Notes under the pieces: model-generated | Database searches by the model: none | What the model was told of the DNA's origin: nothing | Seen by the model: only the letters and a program-made list of their open reading frames with translations | Program-made: the position numbers and the translations under genes | Origin: Flavobacteriaceae bacterium | GTDB lineage: Bacteria; Bacteroidota; Bacteroidia; Flavobacteriales; Flavobacteriaceae | Assembly: GCA_029248185.1 (NCBI GenBank) | Contig: JAQWJV010000040.1 | Location: 20,479 to 84,478 of the forward strand | Direction: 5' to 3' | Length of the DNA stretch: 64,000 nt | Shown here: positions 46,466 through 55,094 of the stretch, in pieces | How positions within the stretch are numbered: the stretch's first letter is position 1 | How the letters are laid out: every line of letters begins with the position of its first letter

Positions 46466-48349
46466 ATGAGTACAGGAAAAATTAATGTAGCCGTCGAGAA
46501 TATTTTCCCGCTAATCAAGAAATTTCTTTACAGCGACCACGAAATTTTTTTAAGAGAATTAATTTCCAATGCCACAGATGCAACAACGAAACTACATCAC
46601 CTAAGTAGCTTGGGTGAAATCAAGGGAGATCTTGGATCCACCCAGATCGAAATCAAGATTGATAAAAAAGGAAAAAAGCTTCGCATCATTGACCAAGGGA
46701 TTGGGATGACAGAAGAAGAGGTTCAAAAATACATCAATGAAGTTGCCTTTTCGGGGGCTGAAGAATTTCTGGAGCAATACAAAGACACCGCCAAAGACAG
46801 CGGAATTATCGGTCATTTTGGGTTGGGATTTTATTCTGCCTTTATGGTTTCAGAAAAAGTTGAAATCATCACAAAATCACACAAAGATAGCCCAGCCACC
46901 CACTGGACTTGTGATGGTTCTCCTGAATATACATTAGAAGCTTCAAAAAAAGAAAATAGGGGAACTGAAATCATTCTCCATATCGACAAAGACTCTAAAG
47001 AATTTTTAGAAGAGTCCCGTATCAAGGAACTTTTAACCAAATACAACAAGTTCATGCCGATTCCAATAAAATTTGGAACTCGAGAAGAAACCCTTCCTTT
47101 ACCAGAGGGAGCGGCAGAAGATGCAAAACCAGAAACCATCACGGTTGATAATATCATCAACAACCCAGACCCTGCATGGACCAAAAAGCCTGCAGATTTA
47201 AAAGATCAAAATTATAAGGATTTTTATCGGGAATTATACCCAATGCAATTTGAAGAGCCTTTATTCAACATTCACCTAAATGTAGATTATCCTTTTAACT
47301 TTACGGGTATTCTTTACTTTCCAAAATTGAATAACGACTTAAACATTCAAAAAGATCGCATTCAACTCTATCAAAATCAAGTGTTTGTTACGGATAACGT
47401 TGAGGGGATAGTTCCAGAGTTTTTAACCCTTTTAAGAGGTGTTATTGATTCCCCTGACATTCCTTTGAATGTTTCGCGAAGCTACCTCCAAGCCGACGGT
47501 GCTGTTAAAAAAATCAGTAACTACATCACAAGGAAGGTTGCAGACAAATTGAATAGTCTTTTCAAAAAAGATCGAAAAGGTTTTGAAGAAAAATGGAATG
47601 ACATCAAAGTGGTTATTGAATATGGAATGTTGAGTGAAGATAAGTTTTTTGACAAAGCAGAAAATTTTGCTCTTTACCCCACAACGGACGGGGAATATTT
47701 CACTTTTGAAGAATTAAAGGAAGCTGTAAAAGAGCATCAAACGGACAAAGAGGACAAACTTGTTCTTTTGTATGCTTCAGACGTAGAAGAACAACACAGT
47801 TATATCACACAAGCCAAAAACAAAGGATATAAAGTTCTGCTTTTAAACTCACCCATTATTGGTCATTTAATCCAAAAACTAGAGGGAAGTAAAGAGAATG
47901 TTTCTTTTGTTCGTGTGGATGGAGACACCATTGAAAATTTAATCAAAAAAGAGGAAGCCTCCGTTTCAAAACTCACTGAGGAAGAAAAGGAAACACTTAA
48001 ACCCATGATTGAAAATGTGGTAAAAGAAGGTGGCTATACCGTTCAAATGGAAGCCATGGACAGTCAAGCCTTACCCTTTGTGTTGACACAACCTGAATTC
48101 ATGAGACGGATGAAGGAAATGCAGCAAACAGGCGGAGGTGGAATGATGATGGGTGACATGCCCGACATGTATACCCTGACCGTCAATACGAACCATGAGT
48201 TAGTGGGTCAAATTCTTTCAACCAAAACAGCAAAGAAAAGGGAGCGCCTAATACAGCAAGCTGTTGATCTTGCGCGATTATCCAGAAATCTTTTGAAAGG
48301 GGAAGCCCTGACAGAGTTCATTCAACGCAGTGTTGAACTCATCAAATAA
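46466..48349 (+). CDS. htpG: Molecular chaperone HtpG (Hsp90)
   Basis: ATP-dependent chaperone. The ATG at 46466 (MSTGKINVAVENIFPLIKKFLYSDHEIFLRELISNATDA, 627 residues) is the family start; the ORF-track start 63 bp upstream adds an unrelated extension. GHKL ATPase motifs are present: LRELISNATDA, IDQGIGMTEEEV, IGHFGLGFYSAFMVSEKVEI and GTEIILHI. The middle domain holds DIPLNVSRSYLQ with the catalytic Arg, and the C-terminal dimerisation domain has methionine- and glycine-rich MQQTGGGGMMMGDMPDM. A strong terminator follows. Confidence 0.97.
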   Translation: MSTGKINVAVENIFPLIKKFLYSDHEIFLRELISNATDATTKLHHLSSLGEIKGDLGSTQIEIKIDKKGKKLRIIDQGIGMTEEEVQKYINEVAFSGAEEFLEQYKDTAKDSGIIGHFGLGFYSAFMVSEKVEIITKSHKDSPATHWTCDGSPEYTLEASKKENRGTEIILHIDKDSKEFLEESRIKELLTKYNKFMPIPIKFGTREETLPLPEGAAEDAKPETITVDNIINNPDPAWTKKPADLKDQNYKDFYRELYPMQFEEPLFNIHLNVDYPFNFTGILYFPKLNNDLNIQKDRIQLYQNQVFVTDNVEGIVPEFLTLLRGVIDSPDIPLNVSRSYLQADGAVKKISNYITRKVADKLNSLFKKDRKGFEEKWNDIKVVIEYGMLSEDKFFDKAENFALYPTTDGEYFTFEELKEAVKEHQTDKEDKLVLLYASDVEEQHSYITQAKNKGYKVLLLNSPIIGHLIQKLEGSKENVSFVRVDGDTIENLIKKEEASVSKLTEEEKETLKPMIENVVKEGGYTVQMEAMDSQALPFVLTQPEFMRRMKEMQQTGGGGMMMGDMPDMYTLTVNTNHELVGQILSTKTAKKRERLIQQAVDLARLSRNLLKGEALTEFIQRSVELIK

Positions 48350-48352
48350 AAG

Positions 48353-48377
48353 AAAACCGCCTTCGGGCGGTTTTTTT
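48353..48377 (+). terminator. htpG terminator
   Basis: AAAACCGCC-TTCG-GGCGGTTTT hairpin with a UUCG tetraloop and a run of seven Ts, 4 bp after the htpG stop. Confidence 0.9.
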
Positions 48378-48405
48378 AATTCCATATTCTTTTGTTTCTT
48401 GTCCT

Positions 48406-49014
48406 ATGATTGATTCACAATTGCTTTCCACTGAAGGTGAACCTTTACTTTTAAATGACGCTCAGATTCGTTACTACGAGTCCTTCTTTACTCCTAAAGA
48501 AGCCGCAACAATCTTTGATCAATTACTTGAAGAAACTCTTTGGCAACAGGATCCCATTACTGTTTTTGGAAAAACTTATCCCCAACCCCGCTTGACTGCT
48601 TTGTATGCCATTAACACCAAACCCTACTCCTATTCAGGTATTAGTATGAAACCCAAAATCATGACCCCTTTACTTCAAAAAATTAAGCATAAAATTGCCT
48701 CAATTTCTGAAGCTGAGTTTACTTCAGTCTTACTGAATTTGTATCGAGATGGAAAAGACAGTAACGGATGGCATGCTGACAATGAAAAAGAATTAGGCAA
48801 AAATCCAATTATTGCTTCGCTGAGTTTTGGGGAAAACCGATTTTTCCATTTAAAACACAGGCGCAATAAAGAAGACCGCTTGAAAGTATTATTAAAATCA
48901 GGAAGCTTATTGCTTATGGAAGGAAATACACAAGAGCATTGGCTACATCAAATTGCTAAAACAGCTCGACCCATTGGCCCTAGAATCAATTTAACCTTTC
49001 GAAAAATCATGTAA
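48406..49014 (+). CDS. AlkB-like 2-oxoglutarate/Fe(II) dioxygenase
   Basis: Oxidative demethylase of alkylated nucleic-acid bases, 202 residues. Iron ligands are the HxD in GWHADNEKELG (about 121-123) and the distal His in EHWLHQIAK; the 2-oxoglutarate-binding Arg is in RINLTFRKI (the RxNxTFR motif that defines AlkB). The nucleotide-recognition lid TFGKTYPQPRLTALYA precedes the core. It resembles AlkB homologues 2 and 3 in length. Transcribed after htpG but beyond its terminator, with 28 bp between. Confidence 0.92.
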   Translation: MIDSQLLSTEGEPLLLNDAQIRYYESFFTPKEAATIFDQLLEETLWQQDPITVFGKTYPQPRLTALYAINTKPYSYSGISMKPKIMTPLLQKIKHKIASISEAEFTSVLLNLYRDGKDSNGWHADNEKELGKNPIIASLSFGENRFFHLKHRRNKEDRLKVLLKSGSLLLMEGNTQEHWLHQIAKTARPIGPRINLTFRKIM

Positions 49015-49159
49015 TCCTTACTTCAAATGGAGTCCATTTATCCTTTTTAAATGGAGAGGATTAAACCTTCTTTAAAATACGTTGTCATACTAAGATCGTT
49101 TATTTATATCCACCATTAAAAATCTAACTATAATCAAGATATTTCATAGCAAGCTTTTC

Positions 49160-51343
49160 TTGCTTCTGATCGCAATTAGCTCTTGTCTGCTCGCACAGGA
49201 GAAAGAAAAAGAATTTCTTATCCCCTCTATTTCAAGTGAAATAAAAATAAATGGAATGGGAGAGGAACAGGCATGGGAAAAATCAAAATGGACATCTAAC
49301 TTTTGGAATTGGAGACCAACAGACAGCCTAAAAGCAAATAAACAAACGCAGTTTAAAATGCTTCGAGACGATCAAAACCTCTATATTTTGATTGAAGCTA
49401 TGACCGGGGGATCAAATTTTACTACCCCCAATCTTAAACGTGACTTTGAGTGGTATCAATCGGATTCTGTCACCTTACTTTTTGACACCTTTAGCGATGC
49501 GACCAATGCTTTTTCCTTTGCCACCAACCCTTTAGGACTGAAAGCAGACGGATTGATTTCAGGTGGGAATCAAAACTTCCGTACCGACCGAAACAATGCT
49601 TGGGATACTAAATGGACCGTCGAAACTACAATTGAAGAAGGAAAATATACCGTGGAAATTAAAATTCCTTTTAGTGCTTTCTTTTATGACAATACCCAAA
49701 CTTCTTGGCGTTTTAATCTTTATAGAAGAGATTTTGAAGGCAATGAAACGAGTGTTTGGGCACAAACTCCGCAGAATCAAGTCATAGGAAACCTTGGTTT
49801 TATGGGGAAAATGATTTTTGAAACACCTCTCAAAAAAGCGCGAAATCCCATCTCCATTATTCCTTTTGTGAGTACAGCTAAATTTAATGACTTTGAAAAC
49901 TTAAATCAAGACACAAACTTTTCAATCGGAGGAGATGCTAAAATTCCTATTGGAAACGCATTAAATCTTGACCTGACATTCAATCCTGACTTTTCACAAG
50001 TAGAAGTCGATGATCAAGTAGTTAATCTTACTCGATTTGCCATTTCACTTCCTGAGAAAAGACAATTTTTTACGCAAAACGATGATTTATTTAAAGACTT
50101 TGGAGCCCTTAATGATGTAAATCCTTTCTTTTCAAGACGTATCGGAGTTGCTGAGGATTTGGACGGAAATACGATAGAAAATAAGATAGTAGCGGGTGCT
50201 CGATTGAGTGGAAAATTAAACTCCAATCTAAGACTGGGATTTTTAAATGTATTAACAGATGCTGATATCGCCAATGAGATACCCTCAAATTTAAATACTG
50301 TTTTTACACTTCGACAAAAAGTATTTAACCGTTCCAATGTTAGTTTTTTCTTCATCGACCGAAGAACCACAGAAGAATTTGATTTTATTTCTGAAGAGGA
50401 GAAAAAAAATAGTGTAACTGGAATTGAATACAATTTAGTTTCTGCGGATAGTAAATGGAATGGACGTGCCTTTTTTCATAAATCTTTTACAGAAGGCTTA
50501 AATGATGACGATATTATCTCTGGAATTAAATTACAACGAAATACCCTACGACATCGCCTTGGCATGGAGGTAATTCATGGAGGAGAGGACTTTAGATCTG
50601 ATCTTGGTTTTTTTAGACGTACTGGATTTTTAAAACTGTCTCCCGAATACACTTTCAGAATTTATCCCAAAAATCCTAATGTGGTGAATTACGAAATCAG
50701 TGAACGAACTTTTTTTGTGTACAATCCTGAATTAAACTACTTATTAACCGACCGTTGGTTCATCACCTCCATACGAAAACGATATTTAAACAATACGAGC
50801 TTGAGTTTTTCAGCTCGAAATCGCTACGAATATTTGACTACTGGATTTGACCCTACCCGCAGTAGTGATGGGCTTGATCTGCCTTCTAACTCAAGTTATA
50901 ATTTCACTGAGGTAGAGATGAGTTATCGTTCCGATCCAAGGAAAAAATTCAACTTTGACTCCAAAATTGCTTACGGTTCTTTTTATAATGGAACTAAATT
51001 TTCAATTGAAAATGAATTCAAATGGCGAAAACAACCCATTTTTAATGCCAGTATGATTGTAAACTTTGATGCCATTGAGCTTCCCAAGCCATACAGTTCA
51101 AAAAATATTTGGCTGATTAGTCCCAAACTGGATTTTACTTTTACCAAAACTCTTTCTTGGACCACCTTTGTTCAATATAATTCTCAAGGAGAAAACCTTG
51201 GAGTAAACTCTAGAATGCAATGGCGTTTTGCACCGCTCTCCGATTTATTTATTGTTTATAATGATAATTACATCAGCACTGATAATTTTTCACCAAGATA
51301 TCGTAGTTTTAACCTCAAATTGACTTATTGGTTAAATCTGTAA
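49160..51343 (+). CDS. Exported CBM9-like / DUF5916 outer-membrane protein
   Basis: 727 residues from the TTG at 49160. The N-terminal domain (about 20-210) is CBM9-like: IKINGMGEEQAWEKSKWTSNFWNW, YILIEAMTGG, WTVETTIEEGKYTVEIKIPFSAF. The remainder is DUF5916, expected to form an outer-membrane beta-barrel (DLTFNPDFSQVEVDDQVVNLTRFAISLPEKRQFFTQN, alternating barrel strands ending in LKLTYWLNL with an aromatic-rich end). The signal looks cut short at the TTG: in-frame upstream codons read IKIFHSKLF without a normal start codon, so the true start may be upstream at a rare codon. Role unknown. Confidence 0.82.
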   Translation: MLLIAISSCLLAQEKEKEFLIPSISSEIKINGMGEEQAWEKSKWTSNFWNWRPTDSLKANKQTQFKMLRDDQNLYILIEAMTGGSNFTTPNLKRDFEWYQSDSVTLLFDTFSDATNAFSFATNPLGLKADGLISGGNQNFRTDRNNAWDTKWTVETTIEEGKYTVEIKIPFSAFFYDNTQTSWRFNLYRRDFEGNETSVWAQTPQNQVIGNLGFMGKMIFETPLKKARNPISIIPFVSTAKFNDFENLNQDTNFSIGGDAKIPIGNALNLDLTFNPDFSQVEVDDQVVNLTRFAISLPEKRQFFTQNDDLFKDFGALNDVNPFFSRRIGVAEDLDGNTIENKIVAGARLSGKLNSNLRLGFLNVLTDADIANEIPSNLNTVFTLRQKVFNRSNVSFFFIDRRTTEEFDFISEEEKKNSVTGIEYNLVSADSKWNGRAFFHKSFTEGLNDDDIISGIKLQRNTLRHRLGMEVIHGGEDFRSDLGFFRRTGFLKLSPEYTFRIYPKNPNVVNYEISERTFFVYNPELNYLLTDRWFITSIRKRYLNNTSLSFSARNRYEYLTTGFDPTRSSDGLDLPSNSSYNFTEVEMSYRSDPRKKFNFDSKIAYGSFYNGTKFSIENEFKWRKQPIFNASMIVNFDAIELPKPYSSKNIWLISPKLDFTFTKTLSWTTFVQYNSQGENLGVNSRMQWRFAPLSDLFIVYNDNYISTDNFSPRYRSFNLKLTYWLNL

Positions 51344-51345
51344 TT

Positions 51346-52077
51346 ATGACTCAAAAATACACCCGCTTTTTCTTACTCGCATCCCTTTTTCTTTTCACAC
51401 TCGGCTGTCAGCCAGAAAAAAAGAAAGCTACTGGAAACACCATGATTGTTAAAGGAAGCATTGAAGGGCTCAGAAAAGGTACTTTATATCTACAAAAAAT
51501 TGAAGATACCCTCTTGGTTAATGTCGATTCAACTCTTGTAAAGGGAACTCCTAATTTTGAATTTAAAACGCCCATAGAAACTCCTGAGGTTTTTTACCTC
51601 TATCTAGATAAAGAAGATGGGGACAGCCTAAATGACCGAATTTTATTTTTTGGAGAAAAGGGAACTATTGAAATCAATACCCTGCTAAAAACTTTTGAAA
51701 GTAGCGCAGAGATTAAAGGGTCTAAAAATCAAGAATTGTTGCAAGAGCATATTGCTTTCAAAAGAAAGTTTAACGATCAAAATCTAGAACTTATTCAAGG
51801 ATATTATCAAGCACAAAGTGATGGAGAAATGGAAAAAGCTGATTCTTTGGAACAAAAAATCAACAACTTAACCCGAAGACGATACTTATACACGATCAAT
51901 TTTGCTGCACAACACACAGATCAAAACATTGCTCCCTATCTAGCTTTGACAGAGGTCTATGATGCTAATTTGTCTCTGTTGGATTCAATTGCCATTAAAA
52001 TGACACCTGAAGTTAAAGACTCAAAATACGGAAAAGAGCTCACTAAGTTCTTGGAGCAGCGAAGGCTGGAAGAGTAA
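51346..52077 (+). CDS. DUF4369 lipoprotein
   Basis: The ATG at 51346 gives MTQKYTRFFLLASLFLFTLGCQ, a clear lipoprotein signal with Cys21, and lies 2 bp past the DUF5916 stop. The 243-residue protein carries a DUF4369 domain (MIVKGSIEGLRKGTLYLQKIEDTLLVNVDSTLVKG, about 35-130) that usually precedes a thioredoxin domain in Bacteroidota thiol:disulfide interchange proteins. Here the C-terminal half is helical (LEQKINNLTRRRYLYTINFAAQHTDQNIAPYLALTEVY) and no CxxC thioredoxin follows, so it is a stand-alone form. Confidence 0.85.
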   Translation: MTQKYTRFFLLASLFLFTLGCQPEKKKATGNTMIVKGSIEGLRKGTLYLQKIEDTLLVNVDSTLVKGTPNFEFKTPIETPEVFYLYLDKEDGDSLNDRILFFGEKGTIEINTLLKTFESSAEIKGSKNQELLQEHIAFKRKFNDQNLELIQGYYQAQSDGEMEKADSLEQKINNLTRRRYLYTINFAAQHTDQNIAPYLALTEVYDANLSLLDSIAIKMTPEVKDSKYGKELTKFLEQRRLEE

Positions 52078-52084
52078 GAATGTA

Positions 52085-52351
52085 TTAAAGCTTTGCTGCT
52101 TTTTTAAGTAAAGCAGTGATTGCTTTCGCTTTTGCTTCTTGAATTTTCTTAAACTGTGCTTTTATTCCCTCTCCGGTTACGGCGTTTACTTGTTGAATTA
52201 AATCATCAAAAGCAAGGATAGCCTCATCGATGAGTTTTTCACTTTTAGATAAATCGGCATCAGGGTTTGAAAGTTCCCATAAATAGATGTCTTCAATCAA
52301 ATCACCAATGTCGTTATTGATGTCTTTTTTAAGTTGTTTTATACTCGGCAT
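52085..52351 (-). CDS. Small helical protein, conserved-hypothetical type
   Basis: 88 residues, no signal, predicted all-alpha with heptad-like hydrophobic spacing (LKKDINNDIGDLIEDIYLWELSNPDADLSKSEKLIDEAILAFDDLIQQVNAV). I do not recognise a named family, but the composition and a Lys/Ala-rich C-terminal helix suit a small cytoplasmic, possibly nucleic-acid- or protein-binding, protein. It is convergent with the DUF4369 gene and lies 84 bp past queD on the same strand. Confidence 0.6.
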   Translation of the reverse strand: MPSIKQLKKDINNDIGDLIEDIYLWELSNPDADLSKSEKLIDEAILAFDDLIQQVNAVTGEGIKAQFKKIQEAKAKAITALLKKAAKL

Positions 52352-52435
52352 TTTATAGTTTTAATTTTTCATTAATATAGAACTTTTTGACGAATGTCAA
52401 AAACAATTATTTACTATGTAGTCTTTTTTCAAAGC

Positions 52436-52843
52436 TTAGCCAGAAAAGCTCACGAAATTTCTAGGCGTTTCGTATAAGGTTACGGATAAACGGTGTGAGT
52501 TGTCCAAGTGCGGTTTCAATTTATTATAAATAACAACGGCAATATTCTCTGCACTTGGGATCAGATCAAAAAAATCAGCGACTTGTTCATTCAAGTTTTT
52601 ATGATCTAAAAGATCCTCAACCTCCACTTTGATTAAATCTTTTAACACCTTCATGTCCATCACATATCCTGTATCGGGATCAATCGAACCTGTAACATGA
52701 ACAATCAATTCATAATTATGTCCGTGATAATGTGGATTGGCACATTTGCCAAAAACAGCTTCATTTTGTTCGTCGGTCCAATCTTTTCTATACAAACGAT
52801 GAGCGGCGTTAAAATGGGCTTTTCTACTAACGGTAACTTGCAT
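52436..52843 (-). CDS. queD: 6-carboxytetrahydropterin synthase / 6-pyruvoyl-tetrahydropterin synthase family (QueD-like)
   Basis: Zinc enzyme of 135 residues acting on 7,8-dihydroneopterin triphosphate in queuosine or pterin synthesis. Zinc His ligands are in KAHFNAAHRLYR and HYHGHNYELIVHV, and the catalytic Cys is in FGKCANPHYHGHNY. Length and CxxxxHxHGH pattern fit QueD, but PTPS-like side-activities cannot be ruled out; queC and queE are not in the window. It begins 2 bp after the idi stop, apparently one transcript. Confidence 0.88.
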   Translation of the reverse strand: MQVTVSRKAHFNAAHRLYRKDWTDEQNEAVFGKCANPHYHGHNYELIVHVTGSIDPDTGYVMDMKVLKDLIKVEVEDLLDHKNLNEQVADFFDLIPSAENIAVVIYNKLKPHLDNSHRLSVTLYETPRNFVSFSG

Positions 52844-52845
52844 AC

Positions 52846-53364
52846 TTAAGCTTTAATATGTTTATAAAATCGGTCAAAAATAATCTTAAACCAAGCGGTA
52901 TAATTTTCGGGTACAGACTTAATTTCCATGGCTACTTGATCTAAATCCATCCATTTCCAATGGGCAACTTCATCTTTATTGATCCTTGGAACATCTTGGT
53001 AATACCCCAAGAGCACATGATCCAATTCATGTTCGGTAAGTCCATTGTCAAAAGGTGCTTTATAAATAAAACTAAAAAGTTCTTCTAGGGGTGTATTAAA
53101 ACCCATTTCTTCTGCCAGGCGTCTCGCTCCAGCTTCTAGATTAGACTCTCCTACCCGCTGATGACTGCAGCAAGTGTTAGTCCAAAGTCCAGGAGAATGG
53201 TATTTATGTAAAGCGCGTTGTTGCAACATTAATTGTCCCTCTTTATTCAGGATAAAAACAGAAAAGGCACGATGTAAAACCGCTTTTTCATGTGCTTCCA
53301 TCTTGGGCATAGTCCCCACTGGAGTATCGTTAACATCTACAAGGATGACTTCTTCTTCTTTCAT
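52846..53364 (-). CDS. idi: Isopentenyl-diphosphate delta-isomerase, type 1
   Basis: Interconverts IPP and DMAPP. The ATG at 53364 (MKEEEVILVDVNDTPVGTMPKMEAHEKAVLHRAFSVFIL, 172 residues) is chosen over the TTG at 53373, which overlaps a promoter-like TAATTTTG. Nudix-fold features of Idi1 are visible: active-site Cys in WTNTCCSHQRVGE (about 65), EEMGF, and the metal and base Glu in TEHELDHVLLG. It is divergent from prfC with a 94-bp shared region and cotranscribed with queD. Confidence 0.94.
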   Translation of the reverse strand: MKEEEVILVDVNDTPVGTMPKMEAHEKAVLHRAFSVFILNKEGQLMLQQRALHKYHSPGLWTNTCCSHQRVGESNLEAGARRLAEEMGFNTPLEELFSFIYKAPFDNGLTEHELDHVLLGYYQDVPRINKDEVAHWKWMDLDQVAMEIKSVPENYTAWFKIIFDRFYKHIKA

Positions 53365-53370
53365 AGCGAT

Positions 53371-53378
53371 CAAAATTA
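53371..53378 (-). promoter_or_regulatory. idi -7 element close to the start
   Basis: TAATTTTG on the minus strand, six bases before the idi ATG, predicting a leader of only about three bases. The -33 half is not clear. Confidence 0.38.
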
Positions 53379-53412
53379 CCCAATATTTTTACAAAAACCT
53401 ATTCGGAATCTC

Positions 53413-53443
53413 TTCGCTTCAGGCTTATTTTGTAATACTTTTG
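53413..53443 (+). promoter_or_regulatory. prfC promoter
   Basis: TTCG (53413-53416, one mismatch to TTTG), a 19-nt spacer and TACTTTTG (53436-53443), 15 bp before the prfC ATG. Confidence 0.55.
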
Positions 53444-53458
53444 TGACAAATTGCACGC

Positions 53459-55042
53459 ATGGGATTTTTAGAAGAAATTAAAAGACGTCGGACCTTTGGA
53501 ATTATTTCCCATCCCGATGCTGGAAAAACGACCTTAACTGAAAAGTTGCTTCTCTTTGGAGGCGCGATTCAAGAAGCCGGAGCCGTCAAATCCAATAAAA
53601 TTAAAAAAGGAGCCACCAGTGACTTTATGGAAATTGAGCGGCAACGTGGAATTTCTGTTGCGACCTCCGTTTTAGCTTTTGTATATAAGAATAAGAAAAT
53701 AAATATCCTAGATACCCCAGGACACAAGGATTTTGCTGAGGACACTTTCCGAACCCTCACCGCAGTGGACAGTGTTATTGTGGTTATTGATGTGGCCAAA
53801 GGGGTGGAGGAACAAACAGAAAAACTGGTGGAAGTGTGTCGCATGCGAAAGATACCCATCATCGTTTTTATCAACAAATTAGATCGAGAAGGAAAAGATG
53901 CTTTTGACCTTTTAGATGAAGTAGAACAAAAATTAGGACTCACCGTCACCCCACTCTCCCTTCCTATTGGAATGGGGTATGACTTCAAAGGAATCTATAA
54001 TATTTGGGAAAAAAATATCCAATTATTTCAAGAGGAAAACAAACAAACCATCGGAAAAAAGAAGGCCTTTGCCTCCTTGGAAGACCCCGAATTAGAATCT
54101 GAAATTGGAACGCTACGACTAAACAATTTAAAAGAAGAATTGGAATTAATTGAGGGCGTTTATCCCCCATTTGACCAGCAAGAATATCTTGAAGGAAACC
54201 TACAACCCGTCTTATTCGGCTCTGCTCTAAATAACTTTGGAGTACAGGAATTGCTCAATTGTTTTATCGAGATAGCGCCCAAGCCACTAGCAAAAGAATC
54301 GGATATGCGTTTGGTTGAACCTGAGGACAAAAAATTTGCTGGTTTTGTCTTTAAAATTCACGCCAATATGGATCCCAACCACCGAGACCGATTGGCGTTT
54401 ATCAAGATCGTATCGGGAACCTTTGAACGAAACAAACCCTACCATCATGTGCGTTTGAATAAAAAATTAAAGTTCTCCTCCCCCAATGCCTTTTTTGCAG
54501 AGAAAAAACAAATAGTAGACATTTCCTATCCCGGAGATATAGTAGGTTTACACGACACTGGAAATTTTAAAATTGGCGATACCTTAACGGCCGGAGACAC
54601 TCTGCAGTTTAAAGGCATTCCCAGCTTCTCTCCAGAACATTTCCGCTTCATCAACAACAATGACCCTTTGAAGGCTAAACAACTTGCCAAGGGGATTGAC
54701 CAGCTGATGGACGAAGGAGTGGCGCAATTGTTTATCCTTAATTTAAATGGCAGAAAGGTTATTGGAACTGTGGGTGCCCTTCAGTTTGAAGTCATCCAAT
54801 ATCGCTTACTCCATGAATATGGAGCTCAGTGTAGCTTTGAAAACCTGAACGTACACAAAGCCTGTTGGGTTGAAGCCCAAACAGAAAGCGATGACTTTAA
54901 AGAGTTTCAACGCATCAAGCAAAAGTTTTTGGCCAAAGATAAAAATGGAAAATTAGTCTTCCTTGCTGACTCTGCTTTCTCCCTCCAAATGACTCAGGAT
55001 AAATACCGAGACCTTATCTTTCATTATACATCGGAATTTTAA
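53459..55042 (+). CDS. prfC: Peptide chain release factor 3
   Basis: GTPase that recycles RF1 and RF2 after termination, 527 residues. G motifs are complete: GIISHPDAGKTTLTEKLL, the switch I RQRGISVATSV, DTPGHKDFAEDTFRTL and FINKLDREGKDAFDLL. The RF3-specific C-terminal domains follow (AKGIDQLMDEGVAQLFILNLNGRKVIGTVGALQFEVIQYRL). Many bacteria lack prfC; Bacteroidota commonly keep it. Confidence 0.97.
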   Translation: MGFLEEIKRRRTFGIISHPDAGKTTLTEKLLLFGGAIQEAGAVKSNKIKKGATSDFMEIERQRGISVATSVLAFVYKNKKINILDTPGHKDFAEDTFRTLTAVDSVIVVIDVAKGVEEQTEKLVEVCRMRKIPIIVFINKLDREGKDAFDLLDEVEQKLGLTVTPLSLPIGMGYDFKGIYNIWEKNIQLFQEENKQTIGKKKAFASLEDPELESEIGTLRLNNLKEELELIEGVYPPFDQQEYLEGNLQPVLFGSALNNFGVQELLNCFIEIAPKPLAKESDMRLVEPEDKKFAGFVFKIHANMDPNHRDRLAFIKIVSGTFERNKPYHHVRLNKKLKFSSPNAFFAEKKQIVDISYPGDIVGLHDTGNFKIGDTLTAGDTLQFKGIPSFSPEHFRFINNNDPLKAKQLAKGIDQLMDEGVAQLFILNLNGRKVIGTVGALQFEVIQYRLLHEYGAQCSFENLNVHKACWVEAQTESDDFKEFQRIKQKFLAKDKNGKLVFLADSAFSLQMTQDKYRDLIFHYTSEF

Positions 55043-55054
55043 TCTAAAAATTTT

Positions 55055-55062
55055 TATCTTTG
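55055..55062 (+). promoter_or_regulatory. Promoter -7 element upstream of the integrase remnant
   Basis: TATCTTTG, a full TAnnTTTG match, 32 bp upstream of the ATG at 55095 and 12 bp after the prfC stop. The -33 half is only T-rich. Confidence 0.42.
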
Positions 55063-55094
55063 AGTAAGACTGCTCCAAATTTGTCTTCTCTTAC

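Noticed and set aside
50014-50433. 139-aa ORF antisense to the DUF5916 gene
   Set aside because: Shadow frame; Ser/Phe-rich with no domain.
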